A DNA stretch of 8,650 bases from Candidatus Sumerlaeota bacterium. GTDB lineage: Bacteria > Sumerlaeota > T1SED10-198M. Positions 1-6,434 of the stretch are shown one piece after another; position 1 is the first letter of the stretch, and each line of letters starts with the position of its first letter. The DNA lies in the NCBI GenBank assembly GCA_003554345.1, contig PWGE01000199.1, positions 1 through 8,650 on the forward strand, written 5' to 3'. The position numbers and the translations under genes are program-made. The notes below the pieces were generated by a model, which was given only the letters and a program-made list of their open reading frames with translations, was not told where the DNA came from and did not search any database.

Positions 1-105
1 AGAGAGGAGATACTGGATGTAAAGATCCGGCAAAATACTTTCCCCAATAATGCCTCGTAAGCCGGATACGCTTGCCATTATTCTGGAAGAGGCTCCCCGT
101 TTCAT
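1..105 (-). CDS. Phosphoglucomutase/phosphomannomutase family enzyme, N-terminal fragment
   Basis: The first 35 codons of a minus-strand gene that runs off the left edge. The translation contains MASVSGLRGIIGE (residues 10-22), followed by a proline-containing segment ILPDLYIQYLL. This is the N-terminal signature of alpha-D-phosphohexomutases (ManB/GlmM/PGM type), whose usual form is close to 'SVSGIRGIVGxSLTPE', and which interconvert hexose 1- and 6-phosphates for cell-wall or polysaccharide precursors. The catalytic phosphoserine loop and sugar- and metal-binding loops lie outside the window, so substrate and integrity cannot be judged. I chose the ATG at 105 because a G-run (115-119 on the plus strand as C's) sits 9 bases upstream. 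The ATG at residue 10 is an alternative and lacks a well-placed Shine-Dalgarno. It follows the STAS-TPR gene by 62 bases on the same strand with no clear terminator, so read-through is likely. Confidence 0.8.
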   Translation of the reverse strand, partial: MKRGASSRIMASVSGLRGIIGESILPDLYIQYLLS

Positions 106-167
106 GATTGTTTTCCCCCATTATAACTTGTAGTGATTTGAGTTATCGGTCTTAAAAAACAAAGCAA

Positions 168-950
168 TTACTTCTTCAGCATTTTATGAAGTTTCTCTAT
201 ATGTTTTTGTGCTCGTTGCTGGTATTTATCTTCGCCCATTTCTTTAGCAACAGTGAGGAGCGTCTCCCATTCTTCAAGTGCTTGTTCGTACCACTGCTGT
301 TTTTTTTCATATAATAAAGCCAGATTGTTTCGAGCCGGCAAATAGGTGGGATCTTCACGGAGGGCGTTTTTGAAGTTTTGTATTGCTTTATACAATTTCC
401 CTTCATTAAGATAATTGAGAGCTTCCCGACAATAGGAACATATCATTTCTTTTTTACGTTTTTTTCTTTCCTCAATGGATAGATCCTGTACGGATGAAGT
501 GCTCTTCTTCTGAGATGCTCTTTTATTATTGTCGGTGGTTTGTTCAGTGATAGCGGCTGATTTTTTAGTATCAAAAGTGGCTGTTTCATCTTCTAATTTG
601 GCGTGTGCTTTTTTTAAAAGGCTCTTATCAGGCATTTCATCTTCTGTTTTGAGAATCTTGAAAATCATATCCAGTTTAGCAACCGAGAAAAGGGTTTTTA
701 CTTCATTTTTAGGAGCGACGAGGTAAGTCTGGGCATTGTACTTGTTGGCAGACATTTTGATTCCTACCAGAAGACCCAGTCCAGCACTGTCGATAAAATC
801 CACTTCCTTCAAATGTATGAAAATATTTTTGAGAGAAGGGTTCAGTCTGCCAATTACCGTATCTTTTAACTGTCGGCATTGATTTAACATGAGCCGACCT
901 CTCAAAAATATTATGAGATTTCTTTCTACCTGTATAATTCGAGCATTCAT
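168..950 (-). CDS. STAS-domain protein with C-terminal TPR repeats
   Basis: A 260-residue cytoplasmic protein with no signal peptide or membrane segment. Residues about 4-105 form a STAS domain of the anti-sigma-factor-antagonist type, with the hallmark DFIDSAGLGLL at 51-61. Ser55, directly after Asp54, matches the serine phosphorylated in SpoIIAA and RsbV. Residues about 120-168 are a charged, Ser/Thr/Lys-rich linker ending in a basic run. Residues about 168-235 contain two TPR-like helical pairs (G184, Y187, A189, F193, A196, P201; then N208-L210 to L226-E229), with a further amphipathic helix to the C-terminus. STAS domains usually bind an anti-sigma kinase or act in larger signalling complexes, and TPRs bind proteins, so an adaptor role is likely. 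It is paralogous to the STAS gene just upstream and lies 50 bases after it. The Shine-Dalgarno is weak (CGAG about 10 bases before ATG); the start is supported by the STAS fold beginning immediately. The partner is unknown. Confidence 0.88.
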   Translation of the reverse strand: MNARIIQVERNLIIFLRGRLMLNQCRQLKDTVIGRLNPSLKNIFIHLKEVDFIDSAGLGLLVGIKMSANKYNAQTYLVAPKNEVKTLFSVAKLDMIFKILKTEDEMPDKSLLKKAHAKLEDETATFDTKKSAAITEQTTDNNKRASQKKSTSSVQDLSIEERKKRKKEMICSYCREALNYLNEGKLYKAIQNFKNALREDPTYLPARNNLALLYEKKQQWYEQALEEWETLLTVAKEMGEDKYQQRAQKHIEKLHKMLKK

Positions 951-1000
951 CTATATATATCTCGGTTAATAATACAACACTATCTGCCGGGTATCATACC

Positions 1001-1798
1001 TTATCTTTTTTCAGGAGAATCATCATCCTGTGTGCTTTTTTCAGAGGAGTAAGAAGAAGTACCTGGCTTACCGGGATTGCTATTCAGACATTCTATAATA
1101 TTTTGCAACTGGTTTATTTTCTGGCTTGTTTTATTGAGATTGGTGGCCAACTTGTTGATATATACAGCAGAATAGGTCTTTCCTCCTTCCTTAAGGACGT
1201 TTTGCAGGTTGCTTATTGTCTCCTGTAATCTGATACTCGATATCCCTTCTTTCAACATTTCAAAACATGCTTCGTTAGAAAGTGGCTTGCCGGGATTGCT
1301 TTTATTTTCAGAGAAGGGGGGAGAATCGATCTCCTTATTTTCTGCCGCTTTAGGGGGGTCGCTTGCTGTGATGGTAAAGGGTTGGGTCTCAGGGAGAAAA
1401 CCGATAGATTTATGAGAATTAAAAATCTCGCGGTATAATATGTCCTGATTCTTAACTTTCTGCTGAATTTTCTTTACGGGAATATCATCAAGAGAAGAAT
1501 ATACGGAAAAAATATGATCAAGCCTGGTTTGAGCCAGGAGTTCAATTATATTTTTGCCGGGTGATATCAGATAAAAACGAGAATTAATTTTGCCGGCCGA
1601 CATCTTTAATCCTACTAACAGGCCCATTCCTGAACTGTCAATAAATTTTACATCACGCAGGTCCAGTACAATTTCTTCTACACGAGGCAGATAGTAGGCC
1701 AGAATAAGCTTTCTCAATTCAGGGATGACTTTTGAGAGCAATTTTCCCTGGAAACGAAAAAATAAGATAGAGTTGGAATCATCCACATATAATTGCAT
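1001..1798 (-). CDS. STAS-domain protein (anti-sigma antagonist-like) with helical C-terminal extension
   Basis: A 265-residue soluble protein. Residues about 1-108 form a STAS domain with KFIDSSGMGLLVG at 51-63. Ser55 is the expected phosphorylation site by analogy with SpoIIAA Ser58. Residues 110-175 are a low-complexity Pro/Ser/Lys/Glu linker. Residues about 175-240 are predicted amphipathic helix, probably coiled coil, and the tail is Ser/Asp/Glu-rich. The helical segment is bracketed by two copies of SNPGKP (167-172 and 240-245). Over residues 50-110 it matches the downstream STAS-TPR protein at about 28 of 61 positions without gaps, so the two arose by tandem duplication and then gained different C-termini. 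A Shine-Dalgarno AGGA (1808-1811) sits 9 bases before the ATG, and only 14 bases separate it from the stop of the acidic coiled-coil gene, indicating co-transcription. Partner-switching regulation is the family role; its actual partner is not visible here. Confidence 0.87.
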   Translation of the reverse strand: MQLYVDDSNSILFFRFQGKLLSKVIPELRKLILAYYLPRVEEIVLDLRDVKFIDSSGMGLLVGLKMSAGKINSRFYLISPGKNIIELLAQTRLDHIFSVYSSLDDIPVKKIQQKVKNQDILYREIFNSHKSIGFLPETQPFTITASDPPKAAENKEIDSPPFSENKSNPGKPLSNEACFEMLKEGISSIRLQETISNLQNVLKEGGKTYSAVYINKLATNLNKTSQKINQLQNIIECLNSNPGKPGTSSYSSEKSTQDDDSPEKR

Positions 1799-1812
1799 AA
1801 AGTGAGGTCCTG

Positions 1813-2154
1813 TTACTCATCAAGAAAACTGGTATCAAGCTCTTCATCTTCTTCTTCTAGAATATTTTCATCCTCTGCCTCTTCATTGTCTCCGGATGCT
1901 TTTTCCTTTTCATTGCCTTCTTCTTCCTCCTGGTTTTCTTCTTTGTCTTCGGAGTCCGAAGAGGATGAGTCTTCAGCAATACCAAGTGCTTTCAGGGCAT
2001 CCTGGCGAAGATTTTCCACTCCGTCACGTCGGGACTGCAATTCTTCAATCTGGTTTTTTAAGCCTTCCAGTTCTTTGTCTAATTCCTGGAGCATCTCTTC
2101 AGCCGTAATAAGAATTTCGTTCATTTTCTTTTCCATTAATTCTGAGAAAGCCAT
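1813..2154 (-). CDS. Small acidic coiled-coil protein, function unknown
   Basis: A 113-residue protein that I do not recognise. Residues about 5-55 look like a continuous amphipathic helix or coiled coil (heptad-like Leu/Ile spacing around LQELDKELEGLKNQIEEL). From residue 61 to the end the sequence is dominated by Glu, Asp, Ser and Asn with very few hydrophobics, closing with a short LDTSFLDE segment. No Cys, no membrane segment and no signal peptide are present. The reading frame is well supported: a strong Shine-Dalgarno AAAAGGAG (2161-2168) lies 6 bases from the ATG, a promoter lies upstream, and the next STAS gene starts 14 bases after the stop. The coiled coil suggests oligomerisation, and the acidic tail suggests a disordered region that could bind basic surfaces or serve as a kinase substrate (SSSSDSED at 63-70). 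These roles are inference. The Ser-rich plus-strand frame over it is only its antisense shadow. Confidence 0.8.
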   Translation of the reverse strand: MAFSELMEKKMNEILITAEEMLQELDKELEGLKNQIEELQSRRDGVENLRQDALKALGIAEDSSSSDSEDKEENQEEEEGNEKEKASGDNEEAEDENILEEEDEELDTSFLDE

Positions 2155-2160
2155 GACAGT

Positions 2161-2168
2161 CTCCTTTT
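2161..2168 (-). promoter_or_regulatory. Shine-Dalgarno of the acidic coiled-coil gene
   Basis: Reads AAAAGGAG on the minus strand, 6 bases before the ATG at 2154. It is the strongest ribosome-binding site in the minus-strand cluster. A perfect AT-only inverted repeat (8-base arms, 2-base loop, 2169-2186) abuts it in the leader. Confidence 0.7.
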
Positions 2169-2233
2169 ATTTTTATTGATAAAAATGTCCAATAGAGGGT
2201 AAATATCACCTATTTATATATTGCACATTTTTG

Positions 2234-2261
2234 ATTATACCGCACGATATTGTTTATTCAA
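2234..2261 (-). promoter_or_regulatory. Internal sigma70-type promoter for the acidic coil-STAS-STAS/TPR genes
   Basis: On the minus strand a perfect -10 TATAAT (2234-2239) is preceded, after a 16-base spacer, by TTGAAT (2256-2261, 4 of 6 to consensus). Transcription would start near 2227, giving a leader of roughly 70 bases before the ATG at 2154. This would allow the small downstream genes to be expressed apart from the large Hsp70-kinase gene. A 6-base inverted repeat (ATATTG at 2247-2252 and CAATAT at 2259-2264) overlaps the -35 box and could be an operator. Assigned by eye only. Confidence 0.5.
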
Positions 2262-2274
2262 TATTCCCTGCATT

Positions 2275-5200
2275 CTAAAACTGTGTATCAGAACTGATAC
2301 TGATTAAATCCTTTAGCACTTCGCTGACTGCCTGGTAGCGGAGTGAGAGTTTCTTCTGAAGACATTTCATAATAACAGTTTCCATTTGTGGGGAGCAGTA
2401 TTTTGGAGGAGAAGGGGTGGTATTTAAATGATGAAAAGTAATATCACCCTGGAGAAAGGGCGGTTTTCCGGAAATCATTTCATACAGCAGGACGCCCAGG
2501 GAATACACATCGGCTCGAAAATCAATCTCATGACTGGTTATCTGTTCGGGCGACATGTAGAGAGGAGTCCCCACAATTTCCCCTATTTTGGTAACTTCTG
2601 TACCACCGCGGGTGGATTTGGCAATACCGAAATCACTCACTTTAATGACCTGTTCTTTGGTGATAAGGATGTTTGCCGGTTTGATGTCCCGGTGGATAAT
2701 CCCTTTTTCATGGGCATATTGCAGGGCCATGCAGATTTGTTTGGCATAAAACAGAACTTTCTTCTCCGGCAAAGGGCCGTGACTGCGCAAAATGCTTTTC
2801 ATATCTTTCCCATTAATATATTCCATTGAAATATACTTTATACGATTAATTTCGCCGAAATCATAAATCCTGACGATATTGGGATGAGTGAGTTTTCTGG
2901 TAGCCTTAGCCTCTCTTTTAAATCGTTTAAGGGCTTCTGCATCCTGGGCCAGCGTATTTGCCAGGATTTTCAATACCACCTTTTCTTCCAGTGCAGTATC
3001 GTAAGCTTCATATACTACCCCCATGCTTCCCCGGTTGATTTCTTTAAGCTGAACAAATCGATTTCCCAGAAAATTGCTGTTGGCGGAAGAATAATTATTC
3101 AGTTCGGATGAGAAGGGAGTAGGAGTTTCATCTATTTGGGTTCTTTCATAATGAGCGGCTTTCTTTAAGCGGTGGTGTTCCTGCAACGCATCCCGGTAGT
3201 TAATATCTTCTGCCAGAATGTTTTCCAGGGCATTTACAGCGTTCATATATTGACCTTCATCTTCGAAAGCCCTGTTAAGTTGATAGAGGCTTTCTTTGAT
3301 CTCCTCATCGACCCGACATTTTTTAAATTGCTGTAAAGCAATGTAATACAGCTTTTTTTCAAAAAAAGCCCTTCCCAGGTACTTGCATGCTTCATGCTGG
3401 AGATCTGAAGAAAAGGAGGCCCTTTGGAGATAGGTGATGGCAGAGTTGATATTTTTAGTCTCAAAGTATAATTTCCCGAGCTTGAGTTTTATCTCGTGTG
3501 CCTGGGGGTTTTCCTCAATAATCTGGTGATAGACTGTAAGCAGCTGTTCTAACACTGCCGAATTATTTTTATCCAACTGCCGGGCTTTTTCCAGACAAAT
3601 TGCACATTCATAAAGGTCCCCCTGCAACTTATGAAAGAAGGCTTTTTTCTGATAAAATTCAGCCGGTTTTTCTTCCCATTTTTCCGCGATTTGCTGATAC
3701 TTTTCCAAAACATAAGGAAGAGCTTCTTTATTTTCTTCATGGATCATATTCAGCAAAGTACATGCTTTTGGGTATTTTTCCTGCGATAGATACACATCCA
3801 CTAATTTCTTGCTGTTGGTCTCCCCCTCAAAAGGAACAACGTCGGAGCTTTCCACACTCTCTTTTTCTTCTTCGGAAGAGGTTTCTTTCGGTTCTTCTTT
3901 TGGTGCAGGTGAAACTTCACTTTCTTCAGGTGCAGAATCAGGGTTGGGGACCTTCCCGGAAGAGAGAGAAGAGGAGAGGGTGGGGTTTGTATCTTCATTT
4001 ACCATGGTTGTTTTAGTTTCCATGGTGTCCTCAGCCTGGTCAAGGGTGGGTGAAAGGTGTACCTTTAAGGAGGCGCCGGATTTTTGTTCTTCTGCCATAA
4101 CCTCCAGTATCCCATCAGCATCGATGGCAAAACTCACTTCAATGCGGGGTTCTCCTTTTTTGAGAGGCGGTATCTCGCTCAGGGTGTAATAGCCAAGCGA
4201 AATATTTTCAGAGGCAACCCGGCTTTTCCCCTGTAAAATATGAATGGGCACCAGGGCCTGGTTATCATGGGTGGTGGTGAATATTTTACTTTTGCGGGTA
4301 GGGACAGTAGAATTTTTTTCTATGATAATGGAAAATTGGTCATTAACCGTTTCCACTCCCAGGTTAACAGGTGTCACATCAAGGAGAAGTATTTCCGCCA
4401 GTGAACCGGTTAAAATTCCACCCTGGATAACGGCTCCCCTGGCAACAATTTCATCAGGATTCAAACCGCGAAAGGTCTTTTTATTAAAGAAGTTCTCGCC
4501 CTCTTTTACTACCAGGGGATTTCTGGTAGTACCTCCGGCCAGGATTACTCTGTCAATATTTTCCATCCTCATATTAGCAGAAGAAAGGACTTCCTCGGTA
4601 ATGGCGAGACTCTTTTTGATGATAGGGGTAAGAAGTTCCTTAAGGGATTCTGATTTCAGATTATAATGCAGGTGCAGTGGCGAGTTATCCTTTGAAGCAA
4701 TAAAAGGCAGCGTAATATCTGTTTCCGAAAGCTGGGAGAGTTCACATTTGGCCTGTTCACAGGCTTCTTTTAATCTTATCAGGGCACTATGGTTTTGCCT
4801 GAGATCATATCCTGTTTCCTGGAGAAATTCTTTGCTGATGAGTTGTAAGATAGCTTCATCAATATCATCGCCGCCCAGAAAGGTATCACCCCCCGTGGCA
4901 ACCACTTCAAAGGTGGTCCTGGAGAGATTCAGAAGGGTGAGGTCAAAGGTTCCGCCTCCAAAATCATAAACTGCCACCACTTCCGCATCACTCTTTGAAT
5001 AACTGTATGCCAGAGAAGCGGCGGTAGGTTCATTGATAAGACGAAGCACTTCTAATCCCGCCATTTCGGCAGCGAGTTTTGTTTTTTCTCTCTGCAGATT
5101 GTTGAAGTAGGCAGGAACGGTGAGGATGGTTTTTTTTACCTTTTGTCCCAGGTAGGTTTCCGCGTCATTTTTTATTTTCAATAAAATGTTTGAAGATATT

Positions 5201-5538
5201 TCTTCCGGGGTGTAGGTGGCAAACTCGGTTTCAATGAGAATTTCATCCTCGTCCCCTCCTCTTATTTTGAAAGGAAAGGAGGAGGTATACTCTTCCACTT
5301 CAGAAAACTTCTTACCAATAAAGCGCTTTATAGAAAAAATGGTGTTTTGGGGATTTATGGTGCTCTGGCGTTTCGCCAATTCACCTACCAGAATTTCATC
5401 TTTTGACTTGAATGCCACGATAGATGGGGTTTTATTCTTCCCTTCCTGGTTGGGAATAATGACGGGTTCTTTTCCATCAAGAATGGCACATACAGAATAG
5501 GTGGTGCCTAAATCAATACCGAGAACAATTTCACTCAT
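2275..5538 (-). CDS. Hsp70 (DnaK-like, lidless)-TPR-Ser/Thr protein kinase fusion
   Basis: A 1087-residue single open frame. Residues 1-382 are an Hsp70 nucleotide-binding domain: phosphate-1 loop GIDLGTTYS (7-15), Lys71 at the catalytic-lysine position (E. coli DnaK Lys70), phosphate-2 DFGGGTFD (192-199) with Thr197 matching DnaK Thr199, and adenosine motif ILAGGTTRNP (332-341). The conserved linker LLLDVTP (384-390) leads into SBD-beta, ending near 497 after the typical DADGILEV. No alpha-helical lid follows. Residues 500-575 are a Ser/Glu/Pro-rich linker, and about 580-790 carry at least four TPR-like units. Residues 824-1083 are a Hanks-type kinase: Gly-rich loop NRGSMGVVY (835-843), Lys857, alpha-C Glu876, HRDIKPAN (949-956), DFG (969-971), SPE (996-998) and Asp1010. 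All catalytic residues are present. There is no membrane segment, so it acts in the cytoplasm. It likely senses misfolded protein or ATP state and phosphorylates partners, perhaps the neighbouring STAS proteins (inference). A weak Shine-Dalgarno AGGT lies 4 bases before the ATG. Confidence 0.95.
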   Translation of the reverse strand: MSEIVLGIDLGTTYSVCAILDGKEPVIIPNQEGKNKTPSIVAFKSKDEILVGELAKRQSTINPQNTIFSIKRFIGKKFSEVEEYTSSFPFKIRGGDEDEILIETEFATYTPEEISSNILLKIKNDAETYLGQKVKKTILTVPAYFNNLQREKTKLAAEMAGLEVLRLINEPTAASLAYSYSKSDAEVVAVYDFGGGTFDLTLLNLSRTTFEVVATGGDTFLGGDDIDEAILQLISKEFLQETGYDLRQNHSALIRLKEACEQAKCELSQLSETDITLPFIASKDNSPLHLHYNLKSESLKELLTPIIKKSLAITEEVLSSANMRMENIDRVILAGGTTRNPLVVKEGENFFNKKTFRGLNPDEIVARGAVIQGGILTGSLAEILLLDVTPVNLGVETVNDQFSIIIEKNSTVPTRKSKIFTTTHDNQALVPIHILQGKSRVASENISLGYYTLSEIPPLKKGEPRIEVSFAIDADGILEVMAEEQKSGASLKVHLSPTLDQAEDTMETKTTMVNEDTNPTLSSSLSSGKVPNPDSAPEESEVSPAPKEEPKETSSEEEKESVESSDVVPFEGETNSKKLVDVYLSQEKYPKACTLLNMIHEENKEALPYVLEKYQQIAEKWEEKPAEFYQKKAFFHKLQGDLYECAICLEKARQLDKNNSAVLEQLLTVYHQIIEENPQAHEIKLKLGKLYFETKNINSAITYLQRASFSSDLQHEACKYLGRAFFEKKLYYIALQQFKKCRVDEEIKESLYQLNRAFEDEGQYMNAVNALENILAEDINYRDALQEHHRLKKAAHYERTQIDETPTPFSSELNNYSSANSNFLGNRFVQLKEINRGSMGVVYEAYDTALEEKVVLKILANTLAQDAEALKRFKREAKATRKLTHPNIVRIYDFGEINRIKYISMEYINGKDMKSILRSHGPLPEKKVLFYAKQICMALQYAHEKGIIHRDIKPANILITKEQVIKVSDFGIAKSTRGGTEVTKIGEIVGTPLYMSPEQITSHEIDFRADVYSLGVLLYEMISGKPPFLQGDITFHHLNTTPSPPKYCSPQMETVIMKCLQKKLSLRYQAVSEVLKDLISISSDTQF

Positions 5539-5573
5539 AATGACCTGTTTTATTAGGTTTTTCTATCCAGACT

Positions 5574-5579
5574 ATTATA
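5574..5579 (-). promoter_or_regulatory. Candidate -10 box of the Hsp70-kinase promoter
   Basis: The minus strand reads TATAAT here, 35 bases before the ATG at 5538, in AT-rich sequence. A good TTTACA (5602-5607) lies upstream, but the 22-base spacing is too long. The box at about 17 bases (ACTGTA, 5597-5602) is poor. The promoter may depend on an activator or another sigma factor, or the -10 may be chance. Confidence 0.4.
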
Positions 5580-5607
5580 ATACATTTCTTAATGAATACA
5601 GTGTAAA

Positions 5608-5905
5608 ACAAATAATTTATTTTTAAACAAAGGGGTTTTTTCTTTTTCTTTCGCGATGAAAGGCTTGTTGAAAAGGGATATAAATTCTGTAACCAGCAAT
5701 TTATCACCTGTATAAAAAAATGGTATTTTGGAAGTCTTTTTTAAACGGCAGCCTGGTTTTTATGAAAGGAAAGGGTGAACGGTTTTCTAGCCACCATCAA
5801 GAGGAGCATAAAAAAGAGCGTGAACAAACATTGTCCCCGCAGTTAGATCCCTGGAAGTCAGGAATCTCCTGAAAAATCACATTTCCCTGCAAAAAAAGAT
5901 ATGAC
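5608..5905. other. Non-coding stretch with no recognised feature
   Basis: AT-rich, with poly-T and poly-A runs and no open frame with protein-like composition. A small 6-base stem with a 3-base loop (TCAGGA at 5858-5863, TCCTGA at 5867-5872) followed by AAAAA is the only structure I noted. I saw no tRNA or known ncRNA. Confidence 0.5.
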
Positions 5906-5910
5906 TGATT

Positions 5911-5960
5911 TGTCCGTTTGATCTTATTGTCGTTCTGTCCATATTGTCCAAGTCAGTCCA
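5911..5960. repeat. TGTCC-type short periodic repeat
   Basis: TGTCC occurs at 5911, 5936 and 5945, and AGTCC at 5955, so the last three copies are spaced 9 and 10 bases apart (CTGTCCATATTGTCCAAG region). It resembles the TGTCCA-TGTCCA intergenic repeats seen in many environmental bacterial genomes; that resemblance is from memory. The 65-residue minus-strand frame over it is hydrophobic repeat translation rather than a credible gene. Confidence 0.5.
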
Positions 5961-6055
5961 CTTGCTTTGTTTTCCTCCCATATGACGTCCGAGCCAGCGT
6001 CTGCCCATGAAAATAAAACCTGAGTAAATAAAAAAGACATCCAGAAAAGAGAAGA

Positions 6056-6420
6056 TTTGACAGGGTTTATAAGGATAACACAGGAAAAAACAAAAAGATT
6101 AAGAATACAGAAAATTAGCATCGATTTACAGGATGTACAGAGGATGGAGAGGATATAGAATCAGGAAAAACCGCCAGAGTGAACTTTCAGAAAGACTGAA
6201 AATCAGCCCCGGAAAACAGATTGCACAAGATGAAGAGGATGCCAGAAAAAGAAGAGAGATCCATGCCTCAAAAAACAGAAATTTGCATCGATGCACAGGA
6301 TAATCAGGATATCAGAAGAAAGATAATCTCATCAGATCCGGAAAAAGAAATTTAACAGGGATTGACAGGATAACACAGAGGATGCCAGAGAAAAGATAAT
6401 GTTATCAGATCCTGGAAACA
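6056..6420. repeat. Degenerate multi-copy ACAGGATAACACAG repeat cluster
   Basis: Several decayed copies of one unit. The stretch 6056-6083 matches 6351-6378 at 23 of 28 positions, including a perfect AGGATAACACAG (6072-6083 and 6367-6378). GCATCGAT..ACAGGAT occurs at 6118-6134 and 6285-6301 (15 of 17). AGAGGATGCCAGA recurs near 6233 and 6377. AGATAATnnnATCAGATCC recurs near 6320 and 6394. The ACAGGATnnACAGGAT style is a widespread intergenic repeat type in uncultured and environmental bacteria (recognised from memory). It has no coding potential. Confidence 0.65.
6170..6190 (+). repeat. Left arm of a long-range inverted repeat
   Basis: Bases 6170-6184 (ACCGCCAGAGTGAAC) are the exact reverse complement of 6564-6578. 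Bases 6175-6190 (CAGAGTGAACTTTCAG) are the exact reverse complement of 6593-6608. One left arm therefore matches two right-hand copies. The matches end abruptly on both sides. Confidence 0.6.
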
Positions 6421-6434
6421 AAATAGTATCTTTT

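Noticed and set aside
120-125. TATAAT on the minus strand before the phosphohexomutase start
   Set aside because: It would place the transcript start around 113, after the G-run that serves as ribosome site, and no -35 is at the right distance.
425-445. CSYC (residues 171-174) in the STAS-TPR protein as a metal or redox site
   Set aside because: There is only one CxxC pair and no second pair or His ligand nearby; it falls in the first TPR helix.
1813-1845. EELD near the end of the acidic protein as an EEVD-like TPR-binding tail
   Set aside because: EEVD must be at the extreme C-terminus; here eight residues follow it, so the match is not meaningful.
1793-2179. Plus-strand 128-residue Ser-rich frame
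   Set aside because: It is the antisense of the acidic Glu/Asp coiled-coil gene; Ser/Phe-rich composition is the expected mirror of GAA/GAG/GAT codons, and the minus-strand gene has the ribosome site and operon context.
3600-4016. Plus-strand 138-residue frame and other frames inside the Hsp70-kinase gene
   Set aside because: Antisense or out-of-frame shadows of a protein with unmistakable Hsp70 and kinase domains.
5924-6121. Minus-strand 65-residue hydrophobic frame
   Set aside because: Covers short repeats and T-rich sequence; it has no good ribosome site and a repeat-derived composition.
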